Shown one piece after another: positions 11,386 to 21,461 of a DNA stretch of 64,000 bases (within the stretch, counting starts at the first letter, position 1; every line of letters begins with the position of its first letter). Below the pieces are notes generated by a model. It did not search any database. It was not told the origin of the DNA and worked only from the letters and a program-made list of their open reading frames with translations. Source of the DNA: Toxorhynchites rutilus septentrionalis. Taxonomy: Eukaryota; Arthropoda; Insecta; Diptera; Culicidae. Both the position numbers and the translations under genes were made by a program. The DNA is taken from assembly GCF_029784135.1 (NCBI RefSeq), contig NC_073746.1:149123056-149187055 (forward strand), in the 5' to 3' direction.

Positions 11386-11658
11386 CTAATAGCACGACGG
11401 AGTCCGCAGCTGGAGGACCTGAATCCCCACCTGTGAAGAAAGAATAATTAGTTTGTTATACAAATGTTAATGCATATTGCCACTTACCTTTAAATCGTCA
11501 TCGACGTATACCCAAACAATCACCTGAAACTGAGTTATGTGCCGTGAAATTACTGAGAACACATAATTGCACGGCACATAATACTTTCCTTTGAGGATAA
11601 CACAACAATCACAACACAGAAACAATAATAAGCCAATTGTCAAAAGACAGGAACGCAT
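11386..11658 (-). CDS. Candidate two-exon gene for a 71-aa secreted peptide
   Basis: Exon 1 coding is 11658-11488, starting ATGCGTTCCTGT. The intron is 11487-11431 (57 nt, GTAAGTGG...TTCTTTCTTCACAG) and exon 2 is 11430-11386, ending TAG. The product begins MRSCLLTIGLLLFLCCDCC, a typical signal peptide with a short charged start and a Leu-rich core, continues KGKYYVPCNYVFSVISRHIT and ends VGIQVLQLRTPSCY. Intron size and consensus fit Diptera. A TATA-like box lies ~100 bases upstream and AATAAA follows the stop. I do not recognise the family. Caution: an LTR abuts or overlaps it, so the frame could be an antisense accident inside a retrotransposon. The coding part contains a 12-bp-arm inverted repeat (11535-11546 with 11570-11581). 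Confidence 0.45.
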
Positions 11659-11681
11659 AGAAATGAACCCGCTATACAAAG

Positions 11682-11923
11682 TGTAATTGTTTATGGTGAA
11701 TATTCTAGACGCAACCCATACAACAATTGCGCATTCGAATGACTATGGGACCAATCATATAAATAGGGCATGAAATGTTAAGAACAGTGTCAGTTGCTAA
11801 TAAACCTTCAATCAGTATAGATCAAGCGTCTTGACTATATTCGATCTCATCTCATATCATTCATCGGGTAGCCAGTCTACTATACTTCGGAACTCTGCTC
11901 AGATACCTCTCTGGGCGGAGACA
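11682..11923 (+). mobile_element. LTR of a Ty3/gypsy-like retrotransposon
   Basis: The stretch starts TGTAATTG and ends CTCTGGGCGGAGACA (TG...CA), followed 4 bases later by a primer-binding-site-like sequence. It holds TATAAATAG (11758), an arthropod initiator TCAGTT (11790) and AATAAA (11799), the order expected for U3-R-U5. The left boundary is uncertain: TGTCACGGCC at 11288 is an alternative start and would make the LTR ~636 bp, swallowing the small gene. No second LTR is seen; the internal part is cut by LINE1 at 12181. Confidence 0.5.
11758..11765. promoter_or_regulatory. TATA box readable on both strands
   Basis: TATAAATA on the plus strand sits 34 bases before the A of a TCAGTT initiator and belongs to the LTR. 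On the minus strand the same bases read TATTTATA and lie about 100 bases upstream of the ATG of the small spliced gene, with TCATTC at 11742-11737 as a possible start site. Confidence 0.4.
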
Positions 11924-11927
11924 TTTT

Positions 11928-11946
11928 TGGCGCTGTAGACAGGATT
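11928..11946 (+). other. Primer-binding-site-like sequence
   Basis: TGGCGCTGTAGACAGGATT follows the LTR end and resembles the TGGCGCAGTCGG-AGGAT site (tRNA-Ser 3' complement) used by 17.6/297-type Ty3/gypsy elements. This supports the LTR call. The sequence from here to 12169 is probably 5' leader of that element; no gag is recognisable. Confidence 0.45.
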
Positions 11947-12181
11947 CTCTAGTCTTCATCACTGGGCGGTGTCATAGGCTTTCTTCAGAATATTGCATTT
12001 TCTTCCAAAAGTGTTCTCCTCAACACACTCAACATAAAGAATCTTTATTCCTGCCATACGCGAAGGACACAATAAACAAACTGCAGCGCGCCAAGCGGTT
12101 TCCATAGAAATCATGTGGACAAAACAGCATTATTGAATTGGACAACTCATGATCAGAATTGAGATCATCAAAGTGTGTTAG

Positions 12182-12451
12182 GTTCCTCCTGGCTTCCGTG
12201 GGAATGGTTCACCTTCGAACGACCCAGCATTCGAGGGAACATCAAAAACCCCAAATGTCCCTGTTTTTCCGTCAAGTTCAACTTCCCAATCGAGATTCAT
12301 AAAGTTGTCCGACCTTGTGGATCAAATTTTCACGTGTTTTAATGTTTCCGACTCCATCAGAACCATTGTCACCGCAATGCTTCCAGTATTAAAGACAATT
12401 TTGCAGCAATTGATGCAAACATGGCCCCTCCTTGCAATGATTATCTCTTGA
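12182..12451 (+). pseudogene. LINE1 ORF1 C-terminal fragment
   Basis: One frame of 89 codons ends in TGA. It reads VPPGFRGNGSPSNDPAFEGT, a Ser/Pro-rich linker and IRTIVTAMLPVLKTILQQLM near the end. ORF1 of such LINEs makes an RNA-binding gag-like protein; only its low-complexity tail remains, and the zinc knuckles expected upstream are lost by 5' truncation. The ORF2 ATG at 12421 lies inside this frame, so translation of ORF2 by re-initiation would be the expected mechanism in an intact copy. Confidence 0.65.
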
Positions 12452-13545
12452 TGTCTAATTTAAATAGAGAGGTCGGAGATATCACTGTTTTACAGTGGAA
12501 TTGTCGAAGTCTTATCCCTAAATTGGATACATTCAAATTTTTAATTCATAAGTTCAATTGTAATGTTTTTGCTCTGTCCGAAACTTGGCTTTCTTCGCAA
12601 GATGATCTCTCATTCCACGATTTTAATATTATACGCTTGGACCGATATGACAGATACGGAGGGGTGCTATTGGGGATCAATAAGTGCCACTCATTTTTCC
12701 GAATTGATTTTCCACCTATTTATTGGTGGGATCGAAGCTGTTGCTTGTCATGCAAACATCAGAGGCAAAGACCTCTGTATTGTCAGCTTGTATTGGCCTC
12801 CGAGAGCTGCGGTTAGCCGCAAGCAACTTGCTGACACGTGCTCACTCCTTCCTGAGCCACGGTTGATCTTGGGAGACTTCAATTCTCACGGAACCGCCTG
12901 GGGGGAACAGTACGATGACAACCGTTCATCGGACCTTTGTAACAGCTTCAATATGACCATTTTGAACACTGGGGAAACAATACGTGTACCTAAACCACCT
13001 GCTAAGCCAAGTGCTCTTGACCTCTCGCTTTGCTCGAACTCACTATCGTTAGATTGCAAGTGGAATGTAATACAGGATCCCAACGGTAGTGATCACTTGC
13101 CAATCAAAATTTCCATCACCACTGGGTCGAATTCTTCTGAATCTATAAATATGGCATATGACCTCAAAAGACACATTGACTGGAAAAAATATGCGGACGC
13201 GATTGCTCTAGCCATCAATTCCAGAGATGGTTTACCTCCATTGGAGGAGTATAACTTCCTTTCTCGTTTGATCTATGACAGCGCAGTTCGCGCTCAAACG
13301 AAACCCATCCCAGGTTCCACCATTTGCCGAAGGCCTCCCAATCTATGGTGGGATAGCCAATGTTCCAAGCCTTATATAGAAAAATCCAATGCATTTAAAG
13401 CTTTTCGGAAACGTGGAACTCCTGAAAATTTTCAAACGTATTTAGCCCTTGAGAAACAGTTCAAAAATTTGATCAAAGGGAAAAAACGTGCTTATTGGCG
13501 AAATTTCGTGGGAGATTTGTCACGAGAAACGTCAATGAATATTCA
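12421..13545 (+). pseudogene. LINE1 ORF2: apurinic-like endonuclease domain
   Basis: Starting MAPPCNDYLLMSNLNREVGD, the frame carries the endonuclease motifs in order: VLQWNCRSL (Asn), ALSETWL (Glu), RLILGDFNSHGTAWG (Asp/Asn) and NGSDHLPIKI (SDH). This domain nicks the target for target-primed reverse transcription. All key residues look intact, but a 1-nt frameshift sits at about 12700-12735, between RIDF and IGGIEAVACHANI. Another at about 13536-13550 leads into the RT part. The linker RAYWRNFVGDLSRETSM before the second break is typical of the region between endonuclease and RT. Confidence 0.85.
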
Positions 13546-15166
13546 CATCGATGGATTTTTAATTTTGCACGGAAGGTTTGTCCCGATTCCGCTCCCGTGC
13601 AGAAAATTGTTCGAGATATACCACAAGATAGGTGCGATCTTAATTCCGAGTGTTCGATGGTAGAATTTTCTCTTGCTCTCCTTTCATGTAACAAATCTGC
13701 TCCGGGATCGGATAGAATTAAGTTCAACTTGTTGAAAAACCTCCCTGATGTGGCGAAACATCGCTTGTTGAATTTATTCAATCGGTTTCTGGAGCATAAT
13801 ATTGTTCCAGATGATTGGAGACAAGTACGAGTTATAGCTATTCAAAAACCCGCGTCCGACTTCAATTCGTACCGCCCAATAGCAATGCTGTCTTGTATAC
13901 GGAAATTGTTGGAGAAAATGATCTTGTTTCGCCTTGATCGATGGGTTGAAACGAATGGCCTACTCTCAGATACACAATATGGGTTCCGCAGGGGCAAGGG
14001 GACGAATGATTGTCTTGCGTTGCTTTCTTCAGAAATTCAAATGGCTTACGCCAAAAAAAAAACAAATGGCTTCAGTATTCTTGGACATAAAGGGGGCCTT
14101 TGACTCTGTTTCAATAGAGGTTTTGTCAGACAAATTACACTCTCGGGGTCTGCCGCCTCTATTGAATAATATGTTATATAACTTGTTTTGTGAGAAACAT
14201 TTGAACTTTTCTCATGGAGATTCGGCAGTAAGCCGGGTCTCCTACATGGGACTCCCCCAGGGCTCATGTTTAAGCCCCCTCTTGTACAACTTCTATGTAA
14301 GCGACATCGACAATTGTCTTACACAAAATTGCAGCCTAAGACAACTTGCAGACGATGGAGTGGTGTCTGTCGTAGGATCAAACGTATCCGACCTGCAAGA
14401 ACCCTTACAAGATACTTTGAACAATTTTTCAACCTGGGCCATTGGGCTAGGGATCGAATTCTCCACGGAGAGAACAGAGATGGTGGTTTTTTCTAGGAAG
14501 CATAGACCAGCAAAACCAAAGCTTCAACTTTTTGGTAAACCGATCACTCATGCTATGTCATTCAAGTATCTTGGGGTCTGGTTCGACTCCAAATGTACTT
14601 GGGGGGCCCATATTAGGTATCTGAGTAAAAAATGCCAACAAAGAATAAATTTTCTCCGTACAATTAGCGGTACCTGGTGGGGAGCCCACCCCGAAGATCT
14701 TATAATGTTGTATCGAACAACTATTCTCTCAGTGATGGAGTACGGCAGTTTCTGTTTTCAATCAGCTGCCAAAACACACCTCATTAAACTCGAGCGAATT
14801 CAGTATCTTTGTATCCGTATTGCGTTGGGATGTATGCCCTCAACGCATACAATGTGTCTCGAGGTTTTGGCAGGCGTACTCCCACTAAAAGATCGCTTCA
14901 ATTTATTATCTCTTCAGTTCCTCATCCGGTGTAAGGTTATGAACCCATTGGTGATCGGAAATTTTGAGCAACTAATCGAGCTAAATTTTCACTCTGGATT
15001 CATGAGTTCATATCATGAATTCATCTCCATGCGGGTTGTTCCTTCTTCGTATATTCCCAACCGTGTTTGTTTTCCTGACTACATCAATTCCTCTGTACAT
15101 TTTGATCTGTTCATGAAGGAGAAAATCCATGGAATTCCGGATTATCTTCTATCGGGGATCGTTCCT
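13546..15166 (+). pseudogene. LINE1 ORF2: reverse transcriptase domain
   Basis: RT blocks are visible: SYRPIAMLSCIRKLLEKMI, QYGFRRGKGTNDC, FLDIKGAFDSVS (motif A Asp), MGLPQGSCLSPLLYNFYVSD (motif B) and RQLADDGVVSVVG (motif C; ADD with Leu before it instead of the usual Tyr or Phe). The thumb region includes SFKYLGVWFDSKCTWGAHI and TWWGAHPEDL. The reading frame slips at a run of nine A's around 14050-14062 and is ended by SINE S1b. Family members use this domain to copy their RNA at the nicked target. Confidence 0.9.
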
Positions 15167-15430
15167 TCTTCTTGAATGGCGTTCACGTTCCCTGTGGAAC
15201 TTTTGCCGTCTCAACGTATGCATTAACTAGCGTCATTTAGTAATACTAAGTTGAGATTTCTTCAGCCAAATAACACGCCTTGAATGTATTCCGAGGGGCA
15301 AGCTCTAGAATACGCGTGACCACAGTGCAAGTCGAAGGAAATTTCTTTGACGAAAAATCCCTCCGACCAGAACGGGAATCGAACCCGAACACCCGGCATG
15401 TTAATGTGAGACGCTAACCACTCGGCCACG
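15167..15430 (-). mobile_element. tRNA-derived SINE, family S1 (copy b), inside LINE1
   Basis: Same structure as 10995-11277: tRNA-like head on the minus strand at the right end, short TTCTTCTT (GAA-type) tail at the left end. A 13-bp duplication GGGGATCGTTCCT occurs at 15154-15166 and 15431-15443. The undisturbed LINE3 sequence reads straight through one copy of that motif, proving the insertion. It ends the LINE1 RT frame with a stop soon after the junction. Confidence 0.92.
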
Positions 15431-15439
15431 GGGGATCGT

Positions 15440-15789
15440 TCCTACGATCTTTAAAGCAAAGTATGGGCGTATCAATTGCGATAATATGTACTTTACTGAT
15501 GGGTCCTCTATGAATGAGTCCACAGGATTTGGAGTGTTCAACGAATTTTTTAGCACCTCCCACAGTCTTCAGAATCCTTGCTCAGTGTATATTGCTGAAT
15601 TGGCAGCGATACACTGGGCGCTGGACAGCGTCGCCTCACGACCTGTTGAACACTATTACATTGTAACGGATAGTCTTAGCTCTGTCGAAGCTATCCATTC
15701 AGTGAGGCCGGAAAAGCACTCGCCGTATTTCCGTGAGAAAATACGAGAAGTTTTGAGTGCTTTAACAAGACGCTGTTATGTCATTACCT
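15440..15789 (+). pseudogene. LINE1 ORF2: RNase H domain, 5' part
   Basis: The frame reads MYFTDGSSMNESTGFGVF (first Asp), VYIAELAAIHWALDSV (Glu) and YIVTDSLSSVEAIHSV (second Asp), then is cut by LINE2 after YVITF. RNase H removes RNA from the RNA-DNA hybrid. The rest of the domain (IPGNERADSLAKVGAIEG, with the last Asp) resumes after LINE2 near 17904. The catalytic residues that are visible are intact. Confidence 0.88.
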
Positions 15790-17860
15790 TTTTTTTTCCA
15801 AAATATATATTTTTATCAAGGCTCATATGGCGTTAGCCTCACGGGGCCGGGAGTTCAATACTTTGACAATTTTTCTTATTATCTATGTTAGTAATATGTA
15901 ACCGATTACTCGCGGTTGGCTCGAGGTTAGTATTACAAGTGTTTTCGTAATTCGGATGTTGCTGTCTCCAATGCTCTGTACGTGTGCCCGACACGGGATA
16001 CTTCCTATTGGGATGCAGCTGACCATTAATCAGCAACGCCCCCCTAGTCTGTACCTCATATTTAGCGTGGTGCGTCTTTCTCGACTCGAGGAATCCAGGA
16101 TAGAATGGTCACTAACCGGCGCAATCATCAGTTCATGTAGAGTTGTCATGAGCGGTACAACCTTTGGCTCTTGTTGAATGATCAGTGGACTGCACAACCT
16201 TTGGTCCGTGTATCTGTAAAGAGGGTGTGTATGTAATGCCGCGACTAAGTAAAAGTTTATCGATCGGATAGGAAGGATATAAAACGGGGAGACAACGAAG
16301 GAAACATCATTAAACGTTGACATCGGCGTTTCTGAGGAACAGGTATAGATGAAGCAGAAGATCAGGATCACGGCTACCTAAGATATCCCGGACGGGGATC
16401 TCCGATTGTCTGCCTTGTGCTCTCAGTGCTCTAGAGAGCTGAGAGCGAGCAGTATGGAACCGGATACACGACCAGACAACATGCTCGATGTCGTGGTAGC
16501 CATCGCCACAATCACAAAGATTGTTTGCTGCGAGCCCAATGCGATAGAGATGCGCGTTTAGGTTGTAGTGATTGGACATAAGCCGAGATATCACGCGAAT
16601 GAAATCACGACCTACATTCAATCCCGTGAACCATGCACTCGTCGAGACCTTAGGGATAATCGTGTGTAACCAACGACCGAACTCATCTCCACTCCACATG
16701 CGCTGCTAACTTACGAGCGTGTACTGACGAGGAATGTGGAAAAAATCATTATAAGCAATTTGCCTTTCAAAAAGTGTGCCTTCTAAAGCGCCCACCTTAG
16801 CTAGCGAGTTCGCTTTCTCATTCCCCGGAATCGAGCCATGAGAGGGAACCCATGCTAAGGTAATCTTGAATAATTTTTCGACCAAAACACTCAATAGTTG
16901 TCTTATTCTAGTTAGGAAATAAGATGAGCATTTATCAACCTTCATTGAGCGGATTGCCTCTATTGAGCTGAGGCTGTCTGAAAAAATAAAATAGTGGTCG
17001 ATGGGCAATGTTTCAATGATCCCCAGTGCGTAGTATATCGCACCCAGTTTAGCGACATACACGGAACAAGGATCTTTGAGTTTGAAAGAGGCACTGGAAT
17101 TTTCATTGAAGATGCCGAAGCCAGTGGACCCGTTTATGAATGAACCGTCAGTAAAGAACATTTTATCAGATCTAACTTTCCCATATTCTGCCGAAAATAT
17201 CGGCGGAATAGAATCGGAGCGTAGGTGATCTGGGATTCCATGGATTTTTTGTCGCATGGACAGATCAAAAATGACAGAGGAATTGCAGAAGTATGGGAAG
17301 CAAACTTGGTTGGAGATGCCTGGTGAAGGGTGCACGTCGTGGGTAAGGTACTCATGGTATAAAGACATAAAACTTGACTGAGGAATCAGTTGGAGTAGAT
17401 TTTCGAAGTTATCAATCACCAATGGATTCATGATCTTGCAACGGATGAGAAATCTGTAGGATAATTCTGTGAACCGAAGAGTAAGCGGGGGTACTCCTGC
17501 CAAAACTTCGAGACTCATCGTATGTGTCGAATGCAAACACCCCATGGCTATACGCAAGCAACGATATTGTATCCTCTCCAGCTTGAGAATATGAATCCTG
17601 GCAGCTGAACGGAAGCAAAAACTGCCATATTCTAACACTGACAATATCGTTGTTTTGCACAACTGAATGAGGTCTCCTGGATGGGCACCCCACCATGTTC
17701 CGGTAATTGTTTGGAGAAAATTGATTCTTTGCTGGCATTTCTGTTTCAAATACGCAATGTGTATTCCCCAGGTACATTTAGAGTCAAAATATACTCCAAG
17801 GTATTTGAAAAACATCGAGTGCTTGATCGTTTTGCCGGATAGGTGAAGCTGGAATGAGTC
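15790..17860 (-). mobile_element. LINE2: related LINE inserted antisense in LINE1
   Basis: The poly(A) tail appears as TTTTTTTT at 15790-15797 on the plus strand. The element is 5'-truncated inside the RT thumb. A 12-bp duplication with one mismatch, ATGTCATTACCT (15778-15789) and ATGTCATTATCT (17861-17872), flanks it. Just after the right duplication LINE1 carries extra GTCATG-like repeats before it matches LINE3 again, so the junction was altered. LINE2 is a sister subfamily of LINE1: protein similarity is clear and the 3' UTR is different. Another LINE2-family 3' end is at 62881-63320. Confidence 0.88.
16310..17851 (-). pseudogene. LINE2 ORF2 C-terminal part (RT thumb, RNase H, Cys/His)
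   Basis: On the minus strand the frame starts QLHLSGKTIKHSMFFKYLGV and gives the RNase H blocks MFFTDGSFINGSTGFG and YFIFSDSLSSIEAI. The block equal to IAELAAIHWAL reads VAKLGAIYYAL, so the catalytic Glu has become Lys. At 16706-16708 a TAG replaces the Trp codon of LINE1's NWQRKW. The final segment from 16699 carries LCDCGDGYHDIEHVVWSC, a Cys/His zinc-binding-like motif common at the C-terminus of this LINE group, and ends at 16310. Confidence 0.88.
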
Positions 17861-17903
17861 ATGTCATTATCTGAGTCATGTCTCATGTTGTCATGAGTTT
17901 GTC

Positions 17904-18433
17904 ATTGCTCAATTCCGGGTAATGAGAGGGCTGACTCATTAGCAAAGGTAGGTGCGATTGAAGGCGATATTAATCAGCGTCAAATCGCCTTCAATGAATT
18001 TTATTCTTTAGTCCGTAAAAATACCATCGCTAATTGGCAACGCAAATGGAACGAAGATGAATTGGGCCGGTGGTTCCACTCAATTATCCCTAAGGTTAGC
18101 TTCAAACCATGGTTCAAAAGTCTGGACTTGAGTCGAGACTTTATTCGCACCTTCTCCCGACTCATGTCCAATCACTGTTCGTTAGACGCGCTACTCTTTC
18201 GTATTAATCTGGCCGACAGCAATCTTTGTGTTTGTGGCCACGGTTACCACGACATCGAGCACGTTGTTTGGTCGTGCGAGTTGTATCTTGTCGCCAGATC
18301 GAATTTAGAAAACTCCCTCAGTGCTATAGGAAGACAGCCCAATGTGCCGGTGAGAGATGTGTTGGCTCGGTTAGACCTTGATTACATGTCCCAAATCTAT
18401 ATTTTCCTTAAATCTATCGATGTTCGTGTGTGA
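17904..18433 (+). pseudogene. LINE1 ORF2 C-terminus (end of RNase H, Cys/His motif)
   Basis: After LINE2 the frame resumes with the PGNERADSLAKVGAIEG block, then NWQRKWNEDELGRWFHSIIP, LSRDFIRTFSRLMSNHCSL and LCVCGHGYHDIEHVVWSCEL, ending IYIFLKSIDVRV and TGA. The CxCG-x5-H-x4-H-x3-C pattern is the terminal Cys/His motif. It differs from LINE3 by few residues, so the two copies belong to one young subfamily. Confidence 0.88.
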
Positions 18434-18770
18434 TTATCCTTATATCCTTATATCCTTTGCGTGCAATTGGTCCCCTTGCTACAAACAGTAGAATAAGTTG
18501 AAATGTAAATACACAATAGATATACGAATAGATTTAGGAATTGAGTGTGTGAGATTATCATTATTGTAACAATTTCCTTATATCCCATCCTTTTCCTGAA
18601 CAAATATGTCACCCTACTAAACTCGAGTAGACCGCGAGTAATCGGTTTTCTACCTTACTTACCTTAGATTTAGAAAATGTTTTTGTATAGTAATAAAAAT
18701 ATAATTAAGAATTCGGCTCCTTTAAACTTATAAAACTGAGCCTGTAAAAATAAACGAATTTAATAAAAAA
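18434..18770 (+). other. LINE1 3' UTR and terminal hairpin
   Basis: It contains the motif CTCGAG, 3 nt, ACCGCGAGTAATCGGTT (18622-18647 overall), shared with LINE2 and LINE3. It also has a terminal hairpin GGCTC (18715-18719) with GAGCC (18738-18742), then GTAAAAATAAACGAATT and the A-tail. In LINEs the 3' end is what the reverse transcriptase recognises. Confidence 0.75.
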
Positions 18771-18781
18771 AAAGTGTGTTA

Positions 18782-19190
18782 ATTTAATGGTTTAGCTATG
18801 TAAATCTGATATAAATGGTGTGTAAGAATGATGTTTACAATATTTGTGAGTGTTAAAACCAGAAAAGATCTGAATACGTGCGAAATAATCATCTGGTGAT
18901 CGATTAACAGTTAGCTCGAATGAGGGGCGCATTGACACAAAAAGAAGGTGTATATTATAATCCTTTAAAACATGTGATACTGTAATATACTATATGTGAT
19001 ACTGTAAATATACTATAAAACTACTGTAAATCATGAAAAAGACAACTTTATTTATATGTTTTGAAACATTCGAATACCTGATTTGACAAAGGTGTGCTGA
19101 ATTGGAGCTTTCAAAAAAGTGGACAAACCACGATCATGTTTTCGACTGGACAAACCAAAATCATTTACTTTATAATTTTACTAGCTGCCC
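18782..19190. other. Spacer, nothing recognised
   Basis: A/T-rich sequence without a coding frame or a match noticed elsewhere in the window. It should be the continuation of the DNA interrupted by LINE1 at 12170. Confidence 0.4.
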
Positions 19191-19560
19191 CGGCAAACGT
19201 TGTTGTGCCATATAAAATATTTCTAGTAAATAATTTGTGTGTTAAAAAAAACACAACTAATGTATTGTAGCTGTGTCCGAATGTTTCAACGATCTATAAA
19301 ATTAATCGAATGTGATCGTTGAAAAAGAACAAATGAAGCGATTTGAACGGAAGTTTGTACGATAATTTTTGATTTAATGTATTTTACTAACCTAACTGAC
19401 ATATTTGATCTCTTGAAAGTTCAGTATAACGAAAAAATGTAATATATTTCTGTCGTAAAGCAAAAAAATAAATGGAGAAAATCAATATTCATTTCGTTCA
19501 ACTGCCATCTCGCGCTTGCCATTTTCAAGCTGGACGGCTAAATTTTTTTTTTTTTTTTAT
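19191..19560 (-). mobile_element. Helitron 3' end, partial
   Basis: On the minus strand the sequence ends AACGTTTGCCGGGGCAGCTAG immediately before a T (19190), the same terminus class as the Helitron at 1018-2023 with a slightly different sequence. The 5' TC end was not found; the right limit is a guess at the T/A run near 19540-19565. No coding. Confidence 0.5.
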
Positions 19561-20601
19561 TTTATTTAATTCACAAATACACCAATTGGGAAACCAACGA
19601 TACGACAGACAACTTCAATGAAGCGGATGTATCATCCTATTTGGAACCGCAATATTCCAAATAGGACGATAGGATTCGTCGTCGCTATTCAATCGAGGAG
19701 TAGTCATATCGGTATTTCAATTTTGAAGCACAGACTTATTGCTTCCTCTATTTACCGATTTGTAGAGCTCAACACTAATATGAGCATTGAATGTTTTGCT
19801 CAGCTGAGGTGGCTATGGTACTGCTAAACGATTTCAAATGTGATATTTGTGATTGATCGAAAAAATTTTTTTCACATTTTTTGTTGGTATATAGGAATCC
19901 GCCTACGCCTGTTATCGTGTCGTTGATGAAATATTTGGGAAAATGTTTTATACATATTCCTACTGCCATGCAAGGCAATACAAGGCTTCAAATCACCACA
20001 TGAGTCTTGAACCATACTTGTGGTAACAGTATTGAAGAGGCACTAATTTTTTGGAATTCACTCGGTCGAATTTCACGATTCAATCGAGATTGAAGACATA
20101 TTACTGACCCTGACTTAATTTTTTTTTTCTTATAACATCCTTGCATTTCCACCAAAACGTCATCCATAGTATAGATTCATCATCAGAAACAATTTTCGTT
20201 TAAGTTTTTCCACATTCGCAGAGAATGCATTTCTTTTTTACATAGAACACATATTTGATACGTAGTGTTAATTTTCATTTGAAACTTTTATTCTCAAATC
20301 GTGTTTATTTCACTCGAATGTCAATTATCATTTTTGCTTCACAGAAATGGAACACTCAATGTTGTCTGTGTCCAATTGCGTGGCAAGGCTGCCATATTTG
20401 CACAACTCGGTTGGATTTGATTCGAACAGATTAGAAAATTCAAAAATGCAGTCCGTTCGGGTAATTCTGACTCGATCGGTTTTCGGAATACGGGTGGGTA
20501 GTTGATCAGTAGACATATCTGAAATTTCTGAGGGAATTACACAATCGATTTTCTCAGGGCGTATTTTGTGGACTAACCAAACTAAAAATGTGTGTATGAG
20601 G
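19561..20601. other. Spacer with a small hairpin
   Basis: TCCTATTTGGAA (19635-19646) and its complement TTCCAAATAGGA (19655-19666) form a 12-bp-arm hairpin with an 8-nt loop. A 98-codon minus-strand open frame at 20328-20624 has no recognisable domain. No other signal. Confidence 0.4.
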
Positions 20602-21461
20602 TAATACTCGCTTCTTCCATTCAACCAAATACATCCATATGTGGGACCGAATTTGACTGGAATCTGTCAGAAGGTGATGATCATATTTGATGAAAAAATT
20701 TCTTCTATGCATATGTTCGAATTTCAACAATGACAGAGTTGTAGAACTTTTTTTCGGACTCTGTTGCCTCAAACTGGCTCTACATTCAAAAGTACGCTAC
20801 GGACGACAATTATGTTGCTTCCATTCGAAAGATGAGAAAATATGGTACAGAACATAGTAGTGGAACAAGTAAACTAGTTTAAATCCACTAGTTTACATGT
20901 TCCACTACTATATATACATTTTATATTACTATACTATATTACATTTTGGATATTTTGGAAGTGAAAAATTTTAACTTAGTAATATATAATATGTTATTAA
21001 CTTTATTCCAAAAATTCATATTAAACATGATTAATACTCGCTTCTTCCATTCAACCAAATACATCCATATGTGGGACCGAATTTGACTGGAATCTGTCAG
21101 AAGGTGATGATCATATTTGATGAAAAAATTTCTTCTATGCATATGTTCGAATTTCAACAATGACAGAGTTGTAGAACTTTTTTTCGGACTCTGTTGCCTC
21201 AAACTGGCTCTACATTCAAAAGTACGCTACGGACGACAATTATGTTGCTTCCATTCGAAAGATGAGAAAATATGGTACAGAACATAGTAGTGGAACAAGT
21301 AAACTAGTTTAAATCCACTAGTTTACATGTTCCACTACTATATATACATTTTATATTACTATACTATATTACATTTTGGATATTTTGGAAGTGAAAAATT
21401 TTAACTTAGTAATATATAATATGTTATTAACTTTATTCCAAAAATTCATATTAAACATGAT
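20602..21461. repeat. Perfect 430-bp tandem duplication
   Basis: Units 20602-21031 and 21032-21461 appear identical base for base. Each holds a palindrome with 24-bp arms (one mismatch) and an 8-nt loop, at 20855-20910 and 21285-21340. A diverged single copy of the front part of the unit is at ~32220-32450, without the palindrome. The unit belongs to the repeat family whose end is at 21740. No coding is plausible: open frames repeat in both units. Confidence 0.9.

Larger units (their letters stand above)
12181..18770 (+). mobile_element. LINE1: 5'-truncated I-clade-like LINE with RNase H
   Basis: An exact 11-bp duplication AAAGTGTGTTA at 12170-12180 and 18771-18781 brackets the element, which ends in an A-rich tail. 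Order: ORF1 C-terminus, ORF2 (endonuclease, RT, RNase H, Cys/His motif), 3' UTR. ORF1 and ORF2 overlap by 31 nt. RNase H plus ORF order fit the I/Loner group of non-LTR retrotransposons; the exact clade is not settled. It is dead: three frameshifts, SINE S1b at 15167-15430 and LINE2 at 15790-17860. LINE3 (52086-53450) is a closely related copy lacking both insertions and so serves as an empty-site reference. Confidence 0.9.

Noticed and set aside
13862..14267. Minus-strand frames inside LINE1
   Set aside because: They are antisense shadows of the RT coding sequence.
20328..20624. 98-codon minus-strand frame as host exon
   Set aside because: No recognisable motif, and its upstream part runs into the tandem-duplicated repeat; not supportable.
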